The position numbers and the translations under genes are program-made. Of a stretch of 64,000 bases of DNA, positions 52,554-61,019 are shown piece after piece. Each line of letters begins with the position of its first letter. Position 1 is the stretch's first letter. Source of the stretch: an uncultured Flammeovirgaceae bacterium. GTDB taxonomy: Bacteria; Bacteroidota; Bacteroidia; Cytophagales; MED-G16. The notes under the pieces were generated by a model. The model made no database searches. It had not been told where the DNA came from and saw only the letters and a list, made by a program, of their open reading frames with translations. The stretch spans positions 66,444 through 130,443 of the forward strand of contig CAJXDN010000001.1 in assembly GCA_913052485.1 (NCBI GenBank), in the 5' to 3' direction.

Positions 52554-53662
52554 ATTATTTGGTCTATATCATGATAGTTTTTTCTAAATGCATCCGCAAC
52601 ATTTTTATTAACTATTTTCCCTTTTATAACATTTACACCAGTTTTAATTTCTTTATTATCTTTTGAGGCTTTCCGCCATCCTTTATTAGCAATTTCTATC
52701 AGATAAGGTAATGTTTTATTTGTAAGTGCATACGTTGAGGTATATGGTACGGCACCAGGCATATTAGCAACACAGTAGTGAACAACATCATCAATTACAT
52801 ATGTTGGGTTTTGGTGGGTTGTTGGAGAAGATGTCTCAAAACATCCACCCTGATCTATAGCTATATCTACCATTACACAACCAGGTTTGAGTGATTTTAG
52901 TAATTTTTTAGAGATTAATTTTGGAGCTTTTGCTCCAACAATTAAAACAGCACCTATAATTAAATCACTTCTAATTGCTTCTCTTTCTATTGTATCTTTA
53001 TCTGATATGAGGCAATTAATTTTGCCTTTAAAATAATTTGTTAGTTCGTCAAGTCTTTCTTGGCTTGTATCTAAAATTGTTACGTTCGCTTCTAAACCAA
53101 GAGCCATTTTTGCAGCTTCAGTTCCTGAAATTCCTCCACCAATTACTAATACATTTGCAGGTTTCACTCCGCTTACACCTCCAAGTAATATTCCTCTACC
53201 CCCCATTGGTCTTTCCAAATATTTTGCGCCCTCTTGAGTAGCCATCCTTCCGGCAACTTCAGACATCGGAGTAAGTAACGGTAAAGATTTTTTACTATCT
53301 TCTACTGTCTCATAGGCAATGCAAACTGATTTATTTTCAATCATAGCATCAAGAAGTGGTTCATGTGAGGCAAAGTGAAAATATGTAAAAACTATTTGGT
53401 TCTCTCTGATTAAATTATATTCTTCCTTGATTGGTTCTTTTACTTTTAAGATTAGATCTGAAATATTGAAAATAGATATATTATCTTCTAAGATTATTGC
53501 TCCAGATTTTACATAATCTTTATCTGCAAAACTTGAATTTAAACCAGCGTTCTTTTCAACATAAATTTCGTGTCCATGAGATGTTAGTTTTTTTACACCA
53601 TCAGGGGTTATAGAGACTCTGAATTCATTATTTTTTATTTCTTTGGGGATGCCAATCTTCAT
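52550..53662 (-). CDS. ald: Alanine dehydrogenase
   Basis: MKIGIPKEIKNNEFRVSITPDGVKKLTSHGHEIYVEKNAG; GGVSGVKPANVLVIGGGISGTEAAKMALGLEANVTILD. Confidence 0.96.
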   Translation of the reverse strand: MKIGIPKEIKNNEFRVSITPDGVKKLTSHGHEIYVEKNAGLNSSFADKDYVKSGAIILEDNISIFNISDLILKVKEPIKEEYNLIRENQIVFTYFHFASHEPLLDAMIENKSVCIAYETVEDSKKSLPLLTPMSEVAGRMATQEGAKYLERPMGGRGILLGGVSGVKPANVLVIGGGISGTEAAKMALGLEANVTILDTSQERLDELTNYFKGKINCLISDKDTIEREAIRSDLIIGAVLIVGAKAPKLISKKLLKSLKPGCVMVDIAIDQGGCFETSSPTTHQNPTYVIDDVVHYCVANMPGAVPYTSTYALTNKTLPYLIEIANKGWRKASKDNKEIKTGVNVIKGKIVNKNVADAFRKNYHDIDQII

Positions 53663-53851
53663 AAAGCAAATATCACAGATTTATATAATTTAATTAAATA
53701 TTTATTTTTTTTTTTAGTTTAATTGACTGATTGACCTGCAGTATTTTATTTTGTCAATAATTTAATTTAATAATATAATTTTATCATTTCATTATAAAAA
53801 AAATATAATCTTATCTCATCTTAATAAGATTTTTCATTACATCCTTTTTTG

Positions 53852-53859
53852 TATATTTG
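53852..53859 (+). promoter_or_regulatory. Putative -7 element (TATATTTG) of the 2-oxoacid dehydrogenase gene
   Basis: TATATTTG fits TAnnTTTG, 19 nt upstream of ATG 53879; no clear TTTG -33 box at the expected distance. Confidence 0.45.
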
Positions 53860-53878
53860 CATTCTTTTAAATCCTTAT

Positions 53879-56296
53879 ATGCTTGAATTTGCTCTTGATG
53901 TAAATAAATCTTTAAAAATATCTAAGGAAGATATTTTAGATGATTATTATCTAATCAACGAAAGTAGAAATATTAGTCTTATCGGAAGAAAAGAGGTTTT
54001 CATGGGAAGAGCAAAGTTTGGAGTTTTCGGAGACGGGAAGGAATTACCACAAGTTGTAATGTCTAAGTTTTTTAATAATGGTGATTTTAGAAGTGGTTAT
54101 TATAGAGATCAGACATTTATGATGGCTATTGATCAGCTAGATTCAAATCAGTTCTTTGCTCAATTATACGCTCATACTGATATTAATTTTGATCCTCACT
54201 CTGGTGGTAGGCAAATGAATTGTCATTTTGGAACTAGAATGTTAAATGACCAAGGTGATTGGAAGACTTTGACAGATTTAAAAAATTCAGCAAGTGATGT
54301 TTCATGCGTATCTGGTCAAATGCCTAGAATAGTCGGATTAGGTTACGCCTCAAAATTATTTAGAAATAATAAAAATTTATCAGATATGCATAACTTCTCT
54401 ATTAATGGTAACGAGGTTATTTTCGGAACTATTGGGGACGCTAGTACTTCTGAGGGTCATTTCTGGGAATCAATTAATGCATGTGGTGTTTTACAGATAC
54501 CAGTTGTTATGTCTATTTGGGATGATGGATACGGGATATCTGTACCATCTGAATATCACACTACAAGAAATGATCTTTCAAAAGTATTATCTGGGTTTCA
54601 GAGATCAAGTAAAAAAGAAAATGGTTTTGAGCTTTTCACAGTAAAAGCTTGGGATTATGAAGGTCTCCTTAATGCATATTCTAGTGCAGTAAATTATGCA
54701 AGAAAAGACCATGTTCCTTCAATTATTCACGTAAAAGATGTAACCCAGCCACAAGGTCATACTACATCTGGATCTCATGAGAGGTATAAATCCAGAGAAA
54801 GATTACAGTGGGAAAAAGACTTTTGTTGTATCAAGAAAATGAGAAGTTGGATTATTAAAAATAATATAGCTAACAATAATGAATTAGATAAAATTGAAAA
54901 AAAAGCTTTAGAAAAAGCAAAATTAGCACGTGATATTTCTTGGAAAGCTTATAGAAAGCCTATAGAGGAGGACCTTAGTAATACAGTTGCTATTATTACA
55001 AGGATAGCGCAGCACAGTCCAAAAAATAAGATGGAAATTCTTAAAATAAGAGAGGATCTATCCAAGACACTTCAGCCTATAAAGTCAGATGTTTTTCGAT
55101 CTCTAAAATTGGTTCAGAGAGTAATAAGGTCTGAAAATAATATTGCAAAAAGCTATCTTTTAAAATTAATCAGTGAGTTCGAAAAAAAATACTTTAATCA
55201 TTATAGTTCTCATCTTTATAGTGAATCCAAATATTCTGTAAGTCATATTTCTGAGGTAAAACCAACATATGATAAAAATTCAAAACTAGTTGATGGGAGG
55301 GAAGTCATAAATAAATTTTTTGATGTAACCTTTAAAAATAATCCGCTTGTGTTTGCTGTTGGTGAAGATGTTGGAATGATTGGCGGTGTTAACCAGGGTT
55401 TTGCAGGGATTCAAGAAAAATATGGTAAGTTAAGGATAACTGATACGGGTATTAGGGAGTCATCAATTATTGGACAGGGAATTGGTTCCGCTATGAGAGG
55501 TTTAAGGCCAATTGTAGAGATTCAGTATTTAGACTATGTCTATTGGGCTATTCAGACTTTATCAGATGATTTATCAACTATGCATTACAGGACAAAAGGT
55601 GGACAGAAAGCCCCAGTAATAATTAGGACAAGAGGTCATAGGTTAGAGGGAATTTGGCATTCTGGCTCACCTCTAGGAACTCTTATTAATAGTTTAAGAG
55701 GTATAAATATTCTTGTTCCAAGAAATTTTGTTGAGGCATCCGGAATGTATAATACATTATTAGCCTCTGATGAACCTGGAATAATTATTGAGCCACTTAA
55801 TGCTTATAGATTAAAAGAAAATTTACCAAATAATTTAGAAAAGGTTAGTGTTGAGTTTGGTGTTCCACAAGTAATTAGAGATGGAAGAGATATAACAATA
55901 GTAACCTACGGTTCGATGTGTAGAATTGTACTAGAGTCCGCGACTCAGCTTCAGGAGGTTGGTATTTCTTGTGAGGTAATTGATGTAAGAACATTACTGC
56001 CTTTTGATAAGAAAAAAGTAATCTTAGAATCAATTAAAAAAACAAATAGAGTTGTTTTTGCTGATGAAGATGTGTCTGGAGGAGCAAGTGCATTTATGAT
56101 GCAATCTGTTATTGAAAATCAGGAAGCATACTTTCATTTAGATTCTAAACCTATTACAATTCATTCTAAGGATCACAGACCTGCTTACAGTACTGATGGA
56201 GACTATTTTTCAAAACCTAATTGTGAGGAAATATTTGATAAAGTTTATGGTTTATTTAATGAGCTAAATCCAAAAGCATATCCACACTTAAGTTAG
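53879..56296 (+). CDS. Fused alpha-beta E1 of 2-oxoacid (branched-chain/2-oxoisovalerate type) dehydrogenase; start corrected to ATG 53879
   Basis: TPP-binding alpha half (EVIFGTIGDASTSEGHFWESINACGVLQIPVVMSIWDDGYGISVPSEY) followed by beta half (FAVGEDVGMIGGVNQGFAGIQEKYGKLRITDTGIRESSIIGQGIGSAMRGLRPIVEIQYLDYV). Confidence 0.93.
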   Translation: MLEFALDVNKSLKISKEDILDDYYLINESRNISLIGRKEVFMGRAKFGVFGDGKELPQVVMSKFFNNGDFRSGYYRDQTFMMAIDQLDSNQFFAQLYAHTDINFDPHSGGRQMNCHFGTRMLNDQGDWKTLTDLKNSASDVSCVSGQMPRIVGLGYASKLFRNNKNLSDMHNFSINGNEVIFGTIGDASTSEGHFWESINACGVLQIPVVMSIWDDGYGISVPSEYHTTRNDLSKVLSGFQRSSKKENGFELFTVKAWDYEGLLNAYSSAVNYARKDHVPSIIHVKDVTQPQGHTTSGSHERYKSRERLQWEKDFCCIKKMRSWIIKNNIANNNELDKIEKKALEKAKLARDISWKAYRKPIEEDLSNTVAIITRIAQHSPKNKMEILKIREDLSKTLQPIKSDVFRSLKLVQRVIRSENNIAKSYLLKLISEFEKKYFNHYSSHLYSESKYSVSHISEVKPTYDKNSKLVDGREVINKFFDVTFKNNPLVFAVGEDVGMIGGVNQGFAGIQEKYGKLRITDTGIRESSIIGQGIGSAMRGLRPIVEIQYLDYVYWAIQTLSDDLSTMHYRTKGGQKAPVIIRTRGHRLEGIWHSGSPLGTLINSLRGINILVPRNFVEASGMYNTLLASDEPGIIIEPLNAYRLKENLPNNLEKVSVEFGVPQVIRDGRDITIVTYGSMCRIVLESATQLQEVGISCEVIDVRTLLPFDKKKVILESIKKTNRVVFADEDVSGGASAFMMQSVIENQEAYFHLDSKPITIHSKDHRPAYSTDGDYFSKPNCEEIFDKVYGLFNELNPKAYPHLS

Positions 56297-56297
56297 T

Positions 56298-57053
56298 TTA
56301 TTCGACTGAAATTTCCTCTAGGGTAAATTCAGGTGTCTCAATGATGTTACTTGTATTCAAGTCCCTATCTTTTATATGAATTTTTAACTTAAAAATATCA
56401 TTTTTTAGAATCATCTCAAATCCGTAAGAAACCATACTATACCTTAATTTCCCAGAAAGAACTTGTGATGAATTAGCTACATTTAGTGGTGGGAATCTAG
56501 AATCAAAATCAATACCACAACCGTATTCTTGATCGAAAATTCTTTTCCAGTCAATGATTGCGAATTCATTATTATCTTTTTTAAAAAACTCTATAAATAT
56601 ATTTTTATTATTTTCATTTTTTTGGATATAAAATGTGTCAAGTTTATTGGTTGAATTCACAGTATCTATTATATAATTTTCGCAATTAAAATTTGGTCTA
56701 TTATCTTCATTACTGAATAGGTAGTATGAGCCATTGGGTTCGTATACGTAGAGTGGTGGCTCTACATCATTAGATCCAATCGTAATCCAGTTAAATTCTT
56801 GATCAATTATTGCGTTGTAGGGATGATATGGATAATCGTTTTCGTTATTTGAAAGACCTAGATCACCATTCCCGTCTATAAAATTTATAGTTAGAGTCAG
56901 GGAATCTTGGTCAAAACCACTATTACTTTTTCTAAACTCTAAACTTTCAAATGTTATTGCTGGTATGTTAGAAACATTTGAGTCCTCACTACAAGATGTG
57001 AATAATAAAGTAATAAGTATGTATGATAAGTATCTCACTCTTTTAAAACTCAA
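56298..57053 (-). CDS. Hypothetical lipoprotein
   Basis: Lipobox ILITLLFTSC-SEDSN; NFIDGNGDLGL motif common in Bacteroidota lipoproteins. Confidence 0.75.
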   Translation of the reverse strand: MSFKRVRYLSYILITLLFTSCSEDSNVSNIPAITFESLEFRKSNSGFDQDSLTLTINFIDGNGDLGLSNNENDYPYHPYNAIIDQEFNWITIGSNDVEPPLYVYEPNGSYYLFSNEDNRPNFNCENYIIDTVNSTNKLDTFYIQKNENNKNIFIEFFKKDNNEFAIIDWKRIFDQEYGCGIDFDSRFPPLNVANSSQVLSGKLRYSMVSYGFEMILKNDIFKLKIHIKDRDLNTSNIIETPEFTLEEISVE

Positions 57054-57059
57054 AATTCA

Positions 57060-59003
57060 TCAAATTATTATTTTTTTTAACTGACCTAAAGAATTAACAG
57101 GCTTTTCACAGACATTATTACGACATAAAACATAGTATTGTTTTTGATTTGATATTGACTTCTTAGACCTTATACTATTTTTGGTATTTGATTTAACTAC
57201 TTTATTTGGCAAATACCAAGAATTAATTTTTTTTACATCTTCTAATAAACTAACTGAATTGAATAATTCAATTTCATTCATTTTCTTATGGTTTATCTGA
57301 TTTACGAATATCCAGTTAGACATAAACTCGTAATTACTTAGGATTTTCTTTAATTTAATTGTCATATTATTGTATATACTTTGATATAGTTTATCATTAT
57401 AGAATTTACCAAGATATAGTAAGTTATAAAACATAACCGAATTCGATGAGGGGATTACATCATCAAATACTTCGATTTTATTTGCAATTAGTTTTTCATT
57501 TTTTGTTCCACTAAAATTAAATAGCATTTCCTTCTTGTTATAAAATAATCGTATGGAATCTTCCATCAACTTTCTGGATAAATTAATAAACTTATAATCT
57601 AATGTGACTTCATAAAGTTTAATAAAAGCAGATATTGTATGAGCATAATCATCTAAAAATGCATTTATATCATTTTTATATATTCTTGGAATATTTCTTT
57701 TTTTTATAAAATTTTTAATGATAAAATCTGAGTTTTTAATAGCTAAGTCAAGATATTTTTTGTGACCTAGCGATTGATAGGCAGATATTAAACCTTTTAG
57801 AATAATAGAATTCCATGATAAAATTATTTTTTTGTCAATATTTGGTTTTATCCTTTCAGCCCTAATTGAAAGTAATTTTTTCTTTATTTTTTTGATTGAT
57901 ATTGAATTATTGCCATAATTAAAATTTCTTTTAATTAATATTTTATCATTGAATTCAGCCTGTGAGGATATTGAAAATATTTCTTTGATTTCCTCAAATT
58001 CTTTTTTACTAAAAGCTGATTCTAGTTCTTGATATTTCCATAGATAATATTTTCCTTCCTCTCCCTCTGAGTCAGCATCTAATGATGAGTAAAATCCACC
58101 AGATTCATTATACATTTCATCAAACAACCAGTTAAAGGTTTCATCAATAACTTCTTTATATTTTTCTTTTTTTGTTAGACTATAAAGATTTGACAATAGT
58201 TCTAAAATTAATCCATTATCATAACCCATTTTCTCAAAGTGAGGTACATTCCAGTATTTATCTGTAGAATATCTAAAAAACCCTCCTCTTACATGGTCGT
58301 AAATTCCTCCCTCAATAATTTTATCTACTGTATTAAATACATGATCATAGATTTCTTTTTCATCATTATATTTTGAATAATATAGTAGTGAGTTCCACAT
58401 GCTAGACATAGGGAATTTTTGGGATCTATTTATTCCGCCATGTTCTAAGTCAAATTTTAATTTTAATTCATATGCCAAGGATTTTATTGAAAAGTTCGAA
58501 TCTGATCCATATTTATTCTGATAGTCTCTCCTTAGGTCCTCTGTAAATTTTTCTGATGACTCTGTAAATTCTTTCTTATTTGATTTGTAAGCTTTTGATA
58601 TGCTATTAAGAAGACCAAACCACTGATTTGGATTAAAATATGTGCCTCCATAAAATGGTTTTAAATTTGGTAAAAGAAAGATATTAAGAGGCCATCCTCC
58701 TTGGATACCCATAAGTTGTATAGCTTCCATGTATAAATTATCGATATCTGGTCTTTCCTCTCTGTCTACTTTTATAGAAATAAAATTTTCATTCATATAT
58801 TTTGCTATAACTTTATTTCTAAAAGATTCTTTTTCCATTACATGGCACCAATGACAGCTAGAATATCCTATACTTAGAATTATAATTTTATTATTTTTTT
58901 TTGATTCGTTGTGTGCTATCTTATTCCAAGGGTACCAGTTGACTGGGTTCCTAGCGTGTTGTTTTAGATACTCACTATCTTCATTTTTTAGATAATTATT
59001 CAT
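57060..59003 (-). CDS. Thioredoxin-domain protein, DUF255/YyaL family
   Basis: YLKQHARNPVNWYPWNKIAHNESKKNNKIIILSIGYSSCHWCHVMEKESF; VDREERPDIDNLYMEAIQLMGIQGGWPLNIFLLPNLKPFYGGTYF. Confidence 0.94.
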   Translation of the reverse strand: MNNYLKNEDSEYLKQHARNPVNWYPWNKIAHNESKKNNKIIILSIGYSSCHWCHVMEKESFRNKVIAKYMNENFISIKVDREERPDIDNLYMEAIQLMGIQGGWPLNIFLLPNLKPFYGGTYFNPNQWFGLLNSISKAYKSNKKEFTESSEKFTEDLRRDYQNKYGSDSNFSIKSLAYELKLKFDLEHGGINRSQKFPMSSMWNSLLYYSKYNDEKEIYDHVFNTVDKIIEGGIYDHVRGGFFRYSTDKYWNVPHFEKMGYDNGLILELLSNLYSLTKKEKYKEVIDETFNWLFDEMYNESGGFYSSLDADSEGEEGKYYLWKYQELESAFSKKEFEEIKEIFSISSQAEFNDKILIKRNFNYGNNSISIKKIKKKLLSIRAERIKPNIDKKIILSWNSIILKGLISAYQSLGHKKYLDLAIKNSDFIIKNFIKKRNIPRIYKNDINAFLDDYAHTISAFIKLYEVTLDYKFINLSRKLMEDSIRLFYNKKEMLFNFSGTKNEKLIANKIEVFDDVIPSSNSVMFYNLLYLGKFYNDKLYQSIYNNMTIKLKKILSNYEFMSNWIFVNQINHKKMNEIELFNSVSLLEDVKKINSWYLPNKVVKSNTKNSIRSKKSISNQKQYYVLCRNNVCEKPVNSLGQLKKIII

Positions 59004-59040
59004 GGAAGACTAAGTTTAGTGCAATATTAAGAAAGTTATG

Positions 59041-59048
59041 TATCTTTG
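59041..59048 (+). promoter_or_regulatory. Putative -7 element (TATCTTTG) for the small lipoprotein ORF
   Basis: TATCTTTG matches TAnnTTTG, 16 nt upstream of the GTG start at 59065. Confidence 0.4.
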
Positions 59049-59064
59049 TATAACAAAATATATT

Positions 59065-59184
59065 GTGAAAAAGTTACTAGTAGTTTTATTAATTCTTTTT
59101 TCATCTTGTGAGAGGAAGCTGTGTCCTACTTATTCCTCATCGAATCCATTAGAAATTAAAAAATCAGAATCTGATCTTTCTTAA
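59065..59184 (+). CDS. Unannotated small lipoprotein ORF (~39 aa; GTG start, or 48 aa from ATG 59038)
   Basis: (V/M)KKLLVVLLILFSSCERKLCPTYSSSNPLEIKKSESDLS-stop: KK start, hydrophobic core, SSC lipobox. Below the length cutoff of the supplied ORF track. Confidence 0.6.
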   Translation: MKKLLVVLLILFSSCERKLCPTYSSSNPLEIKKSESDLS

Positions 59185-59186
59185 AT

Positions 59187-59542
59187 AAAAAAAGTAAGTC
59201 TATAAGCCGGATTCTGTATCTGAAAACTCAGATTCTTATCATTTATCTAGGCAGGGTATCGCTACCAAGCTCATTCGATCTACCCATTCGATTATAGCGA
59301 GCAACTATTAGTATAAAACTATCGAATTACTTGATCTTTCAACTCGTAAGGTTTACAATGCATTAAATATCACTATTTAATCGGTAAGCTCTTACCTTAC
59401 CTTTTCACCCTTACCATAAAATGGCGGTTTATTTTCTGTTGCACTATCTGTTCTCTCTCGAGACCTTCCAGTTAGGAAGTACGATGCTCTATGTTGTCCG
59501 GACTTTCCTCTTCAAAATATGAAGCGATAAGACGACCTACAT
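59187..59542 (-). ncRNA. rnpB: RNase P RNA
   Basis: Reverse strand contains GAGGAAAGTCCGGACAACATAGAGC near the 5' end and ACAGAATCCGGCTTATAGACTTAC at the 3' end; P1 pairing GTAGGTC (59540-59534) with GACTTAC (59200-59194), followed by T7. Confidence 0.95.
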
Positions 59543-59544
59543 CG

Positions 59545-59552
59545 CAAAAGTA
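59545..59552 (-). promoter_or_regulatory. Putative -7 element of rnpB (TACTTTTG on minus strand)
   Basis: Minus-strand TACTTTTG matches TAnnTTTG and ends a few nt from the RNase P RNA 5' end. Confidence 0.6.
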
Positions 59553-59556
59553 TATA

Positions 59557-59564
59557 TATTTTTG
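59557..59564 (+). promoter_or_regulatory. Putative -7 element of tsaD (TATTTTTG)
   Basis: TATTTTTG matches TAnnTTTG, 4 nt upstream of ATG 59569. Confidence 0.45.
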
Positions 59565-59568
59565 TATA

Positions 59569-60573
59569 ATGAATACAATTTTAGCAGTTGAGACATCTTG
59601 TGATGATACCTCAGTTTCAATAATATCTGATAGATTAATAGAGTCAAATATTATTTCCTCCCAGATCGACCATTCAAAATTGGGTGGGGTTGTGCCTGAG
59701 ATTGCATCCAGGGCTCATCAAAAAAATATCATTTATATAGTTGAGTCAGCACTATCAAAGTCAGGTAAATCAATAAATGATCTTGATGCTATTGCATATA
59801 CTAATGGCCCTGGTTTACTTGGTTCATTATTAGTTGGATCTACCTTTGCAAAGTCATTAGGCTATGCTCTAGATGTACCATTAATATCTGTAAATCATTT
59901 AAAGGCTCACGCACTTTCTCATACGATAAATAATATAGAAATAAAATATCCATTTATCTCCCTACTTGTAAGTGGAGGGCACACACAAATTATATTAGTG
60001 AGTTCATATTCAGATATGAAAATAATTGGTGAGACTAGGGATGATGCTGTTGGAGAAGCTTTTGACAAATGTGCTAAAATATTAGGTTTGGATTATCCTG
60101 GTGGGCCTATTTTAGATAATTTATCAGAAGGTGGAGACTCTAAGAAATTTCCTTTTCCTGATACTAGAGTTCCAGATTTTGATTATTCATTTAGTGGGAT
60201 TAAAACTTCATTTCTTTATTTCATTAAAAGTGAACTAGAAAAAAACTCTAAATTTATTGAGCAAAATATCAATGACATATGTGCATCAATACAGTCTAAA
60301 CTAGTGAGCATGCTTATTAATAAATTAATTTTAGCAGTCAATAAATATGATATCAAAGACATCTCATTATGTGGTGGTGTTGCAGCTAATTCACTACTAC
60401 GTTCAGAGATGATAAAAATTTCCAAGAATAAAGGGTTACATCTTCATATACCTGTCCCAGAGTATTGTACAGATAATGCGGCAATGATTGCAAATTATGC
60501 GTCCTTCATGTTTAAAGAAAAAGAATTCTCTGGCTTGGATACTATTCCTTTTTCTAAAAATATTATTGGATAA
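59569..60573 (+). CDS. tsaD: tRNA N6-adenosine threonylcarbamoyltransferase (start corrected to ATG 59569)
   Basis: MNTILAVETSCDDTSVSIISDR; GGVVPEIASRAHQKNI; YTNGPGLLGSLLVGSTFAKSL; LLVSGGHTQI. The ORF-track extension to 59491 reads through rnpB antisense. Confidence 0.96.
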   Translation: MNTILAVETSCDDTSVSIISDRLIESNIISSQIDHSKLGGVVPEIASRAHQKNIIYIVESALSKSGKSINDLDAIAYTNGPGLLGSLLVGSTFAKSLGYALDVPLISVNHLKAHALSHTINNIEIKYPFISLLVSGGHTQIILVSSYSDMKIIGETRDDAVGEAFDKCAKILGLDYPGGPILDNLSEGGDSKKFPFPDTRVPDFDYSFSGIKTSFLYFIKSELEKNSKFIEQNINDICASIQSKLVSMLINKLILAVNKYDIKDISLCGGVAANSLLRSEMIKISKNKGLHLHIPVPEYCTDNAAMIANYASFMFKEKEFSGLDTIPFSKNIIG

Positions 60574-61019
60574 TGAACTCACATAATTTAATTTTTAAGA
60601 ATAGAAAAGCTTCATTTAATTATTCATTTTCTGATAAATACATAGCCGGTGTTGTCCTCAAGGGGTCAGAAATTAAATCAATAAAAGATCAATCTGTTGA
60701 CTTTTCAAACTCTTATTGTATTTTAAAACATAATGAAATTTTCATAATTGGGATGAAAATAAAGGAGTATAAATTTGCTAATTTAAATAATCATGATCCT
60801 GATAGAGATAGAAAATTACTCCTTAATAGAAATGAGATAAATCAGATTAAAAAGAAGGTATCTGAAAAAAAGTTTTCTATTATTCCAACTAAACTTTTTA
60901 TGAGTAGTAGGGGATTAGTTAAAATTGAAATTGGATTAGGAAAGGGAAAGAAAGAATATGATAAAAGGGAGGATATAAAGCAAAGAGATATAGATAGGAA
61001 ACTAAGAGAAAATATTTAA
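60573..61019 (+). CDS. smpB: SsrA-binding protein
   Basis: NRKASFNYSFSDKYIAGVVLKGSEIKSIKDQSVDFSNSYCILK; PDRDRKLLLNRNEI; GLVKIEIGLGKGKKEYDKREDIKQRD. Confidence 0.95.
   Translation: MNSHNLIFKNRKASFNYSFSDKYIAGVVLKGSEIKSIKDQSVDFSNSYCILKHNEIFIIGMKIKEYKFANLNNHDPDRDRKLLLNRNEINQIKKKVSEKKFSIIPTKLFMSSRGLVKIEIGLGKGKKEYDKREDIKQRDIDRKLRENI

Noticed and set aside
53690-53850. AT-rich divergent ald/E1 intergenic region with long T-tract as an origin or regulatory locus
   Set aside because: No DnaA boxes, iterons or clear operator symmetry seen; AT-richness is ordinary for this genome.
53849-53878. N-terminal extension (MYICILLNPY) of the E1 ORF
   Set aside because: TTG start falls at the putative -7 element TATATTTG; ATG 53879 fits better.
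59491-59568. N-terminal extension of the tsaD ORF in the track
   Set aside because: Reads through the antisense of rnpB; the conserved TsaD N-terminus (MNTILAVETSCDDT) starts at 59569.
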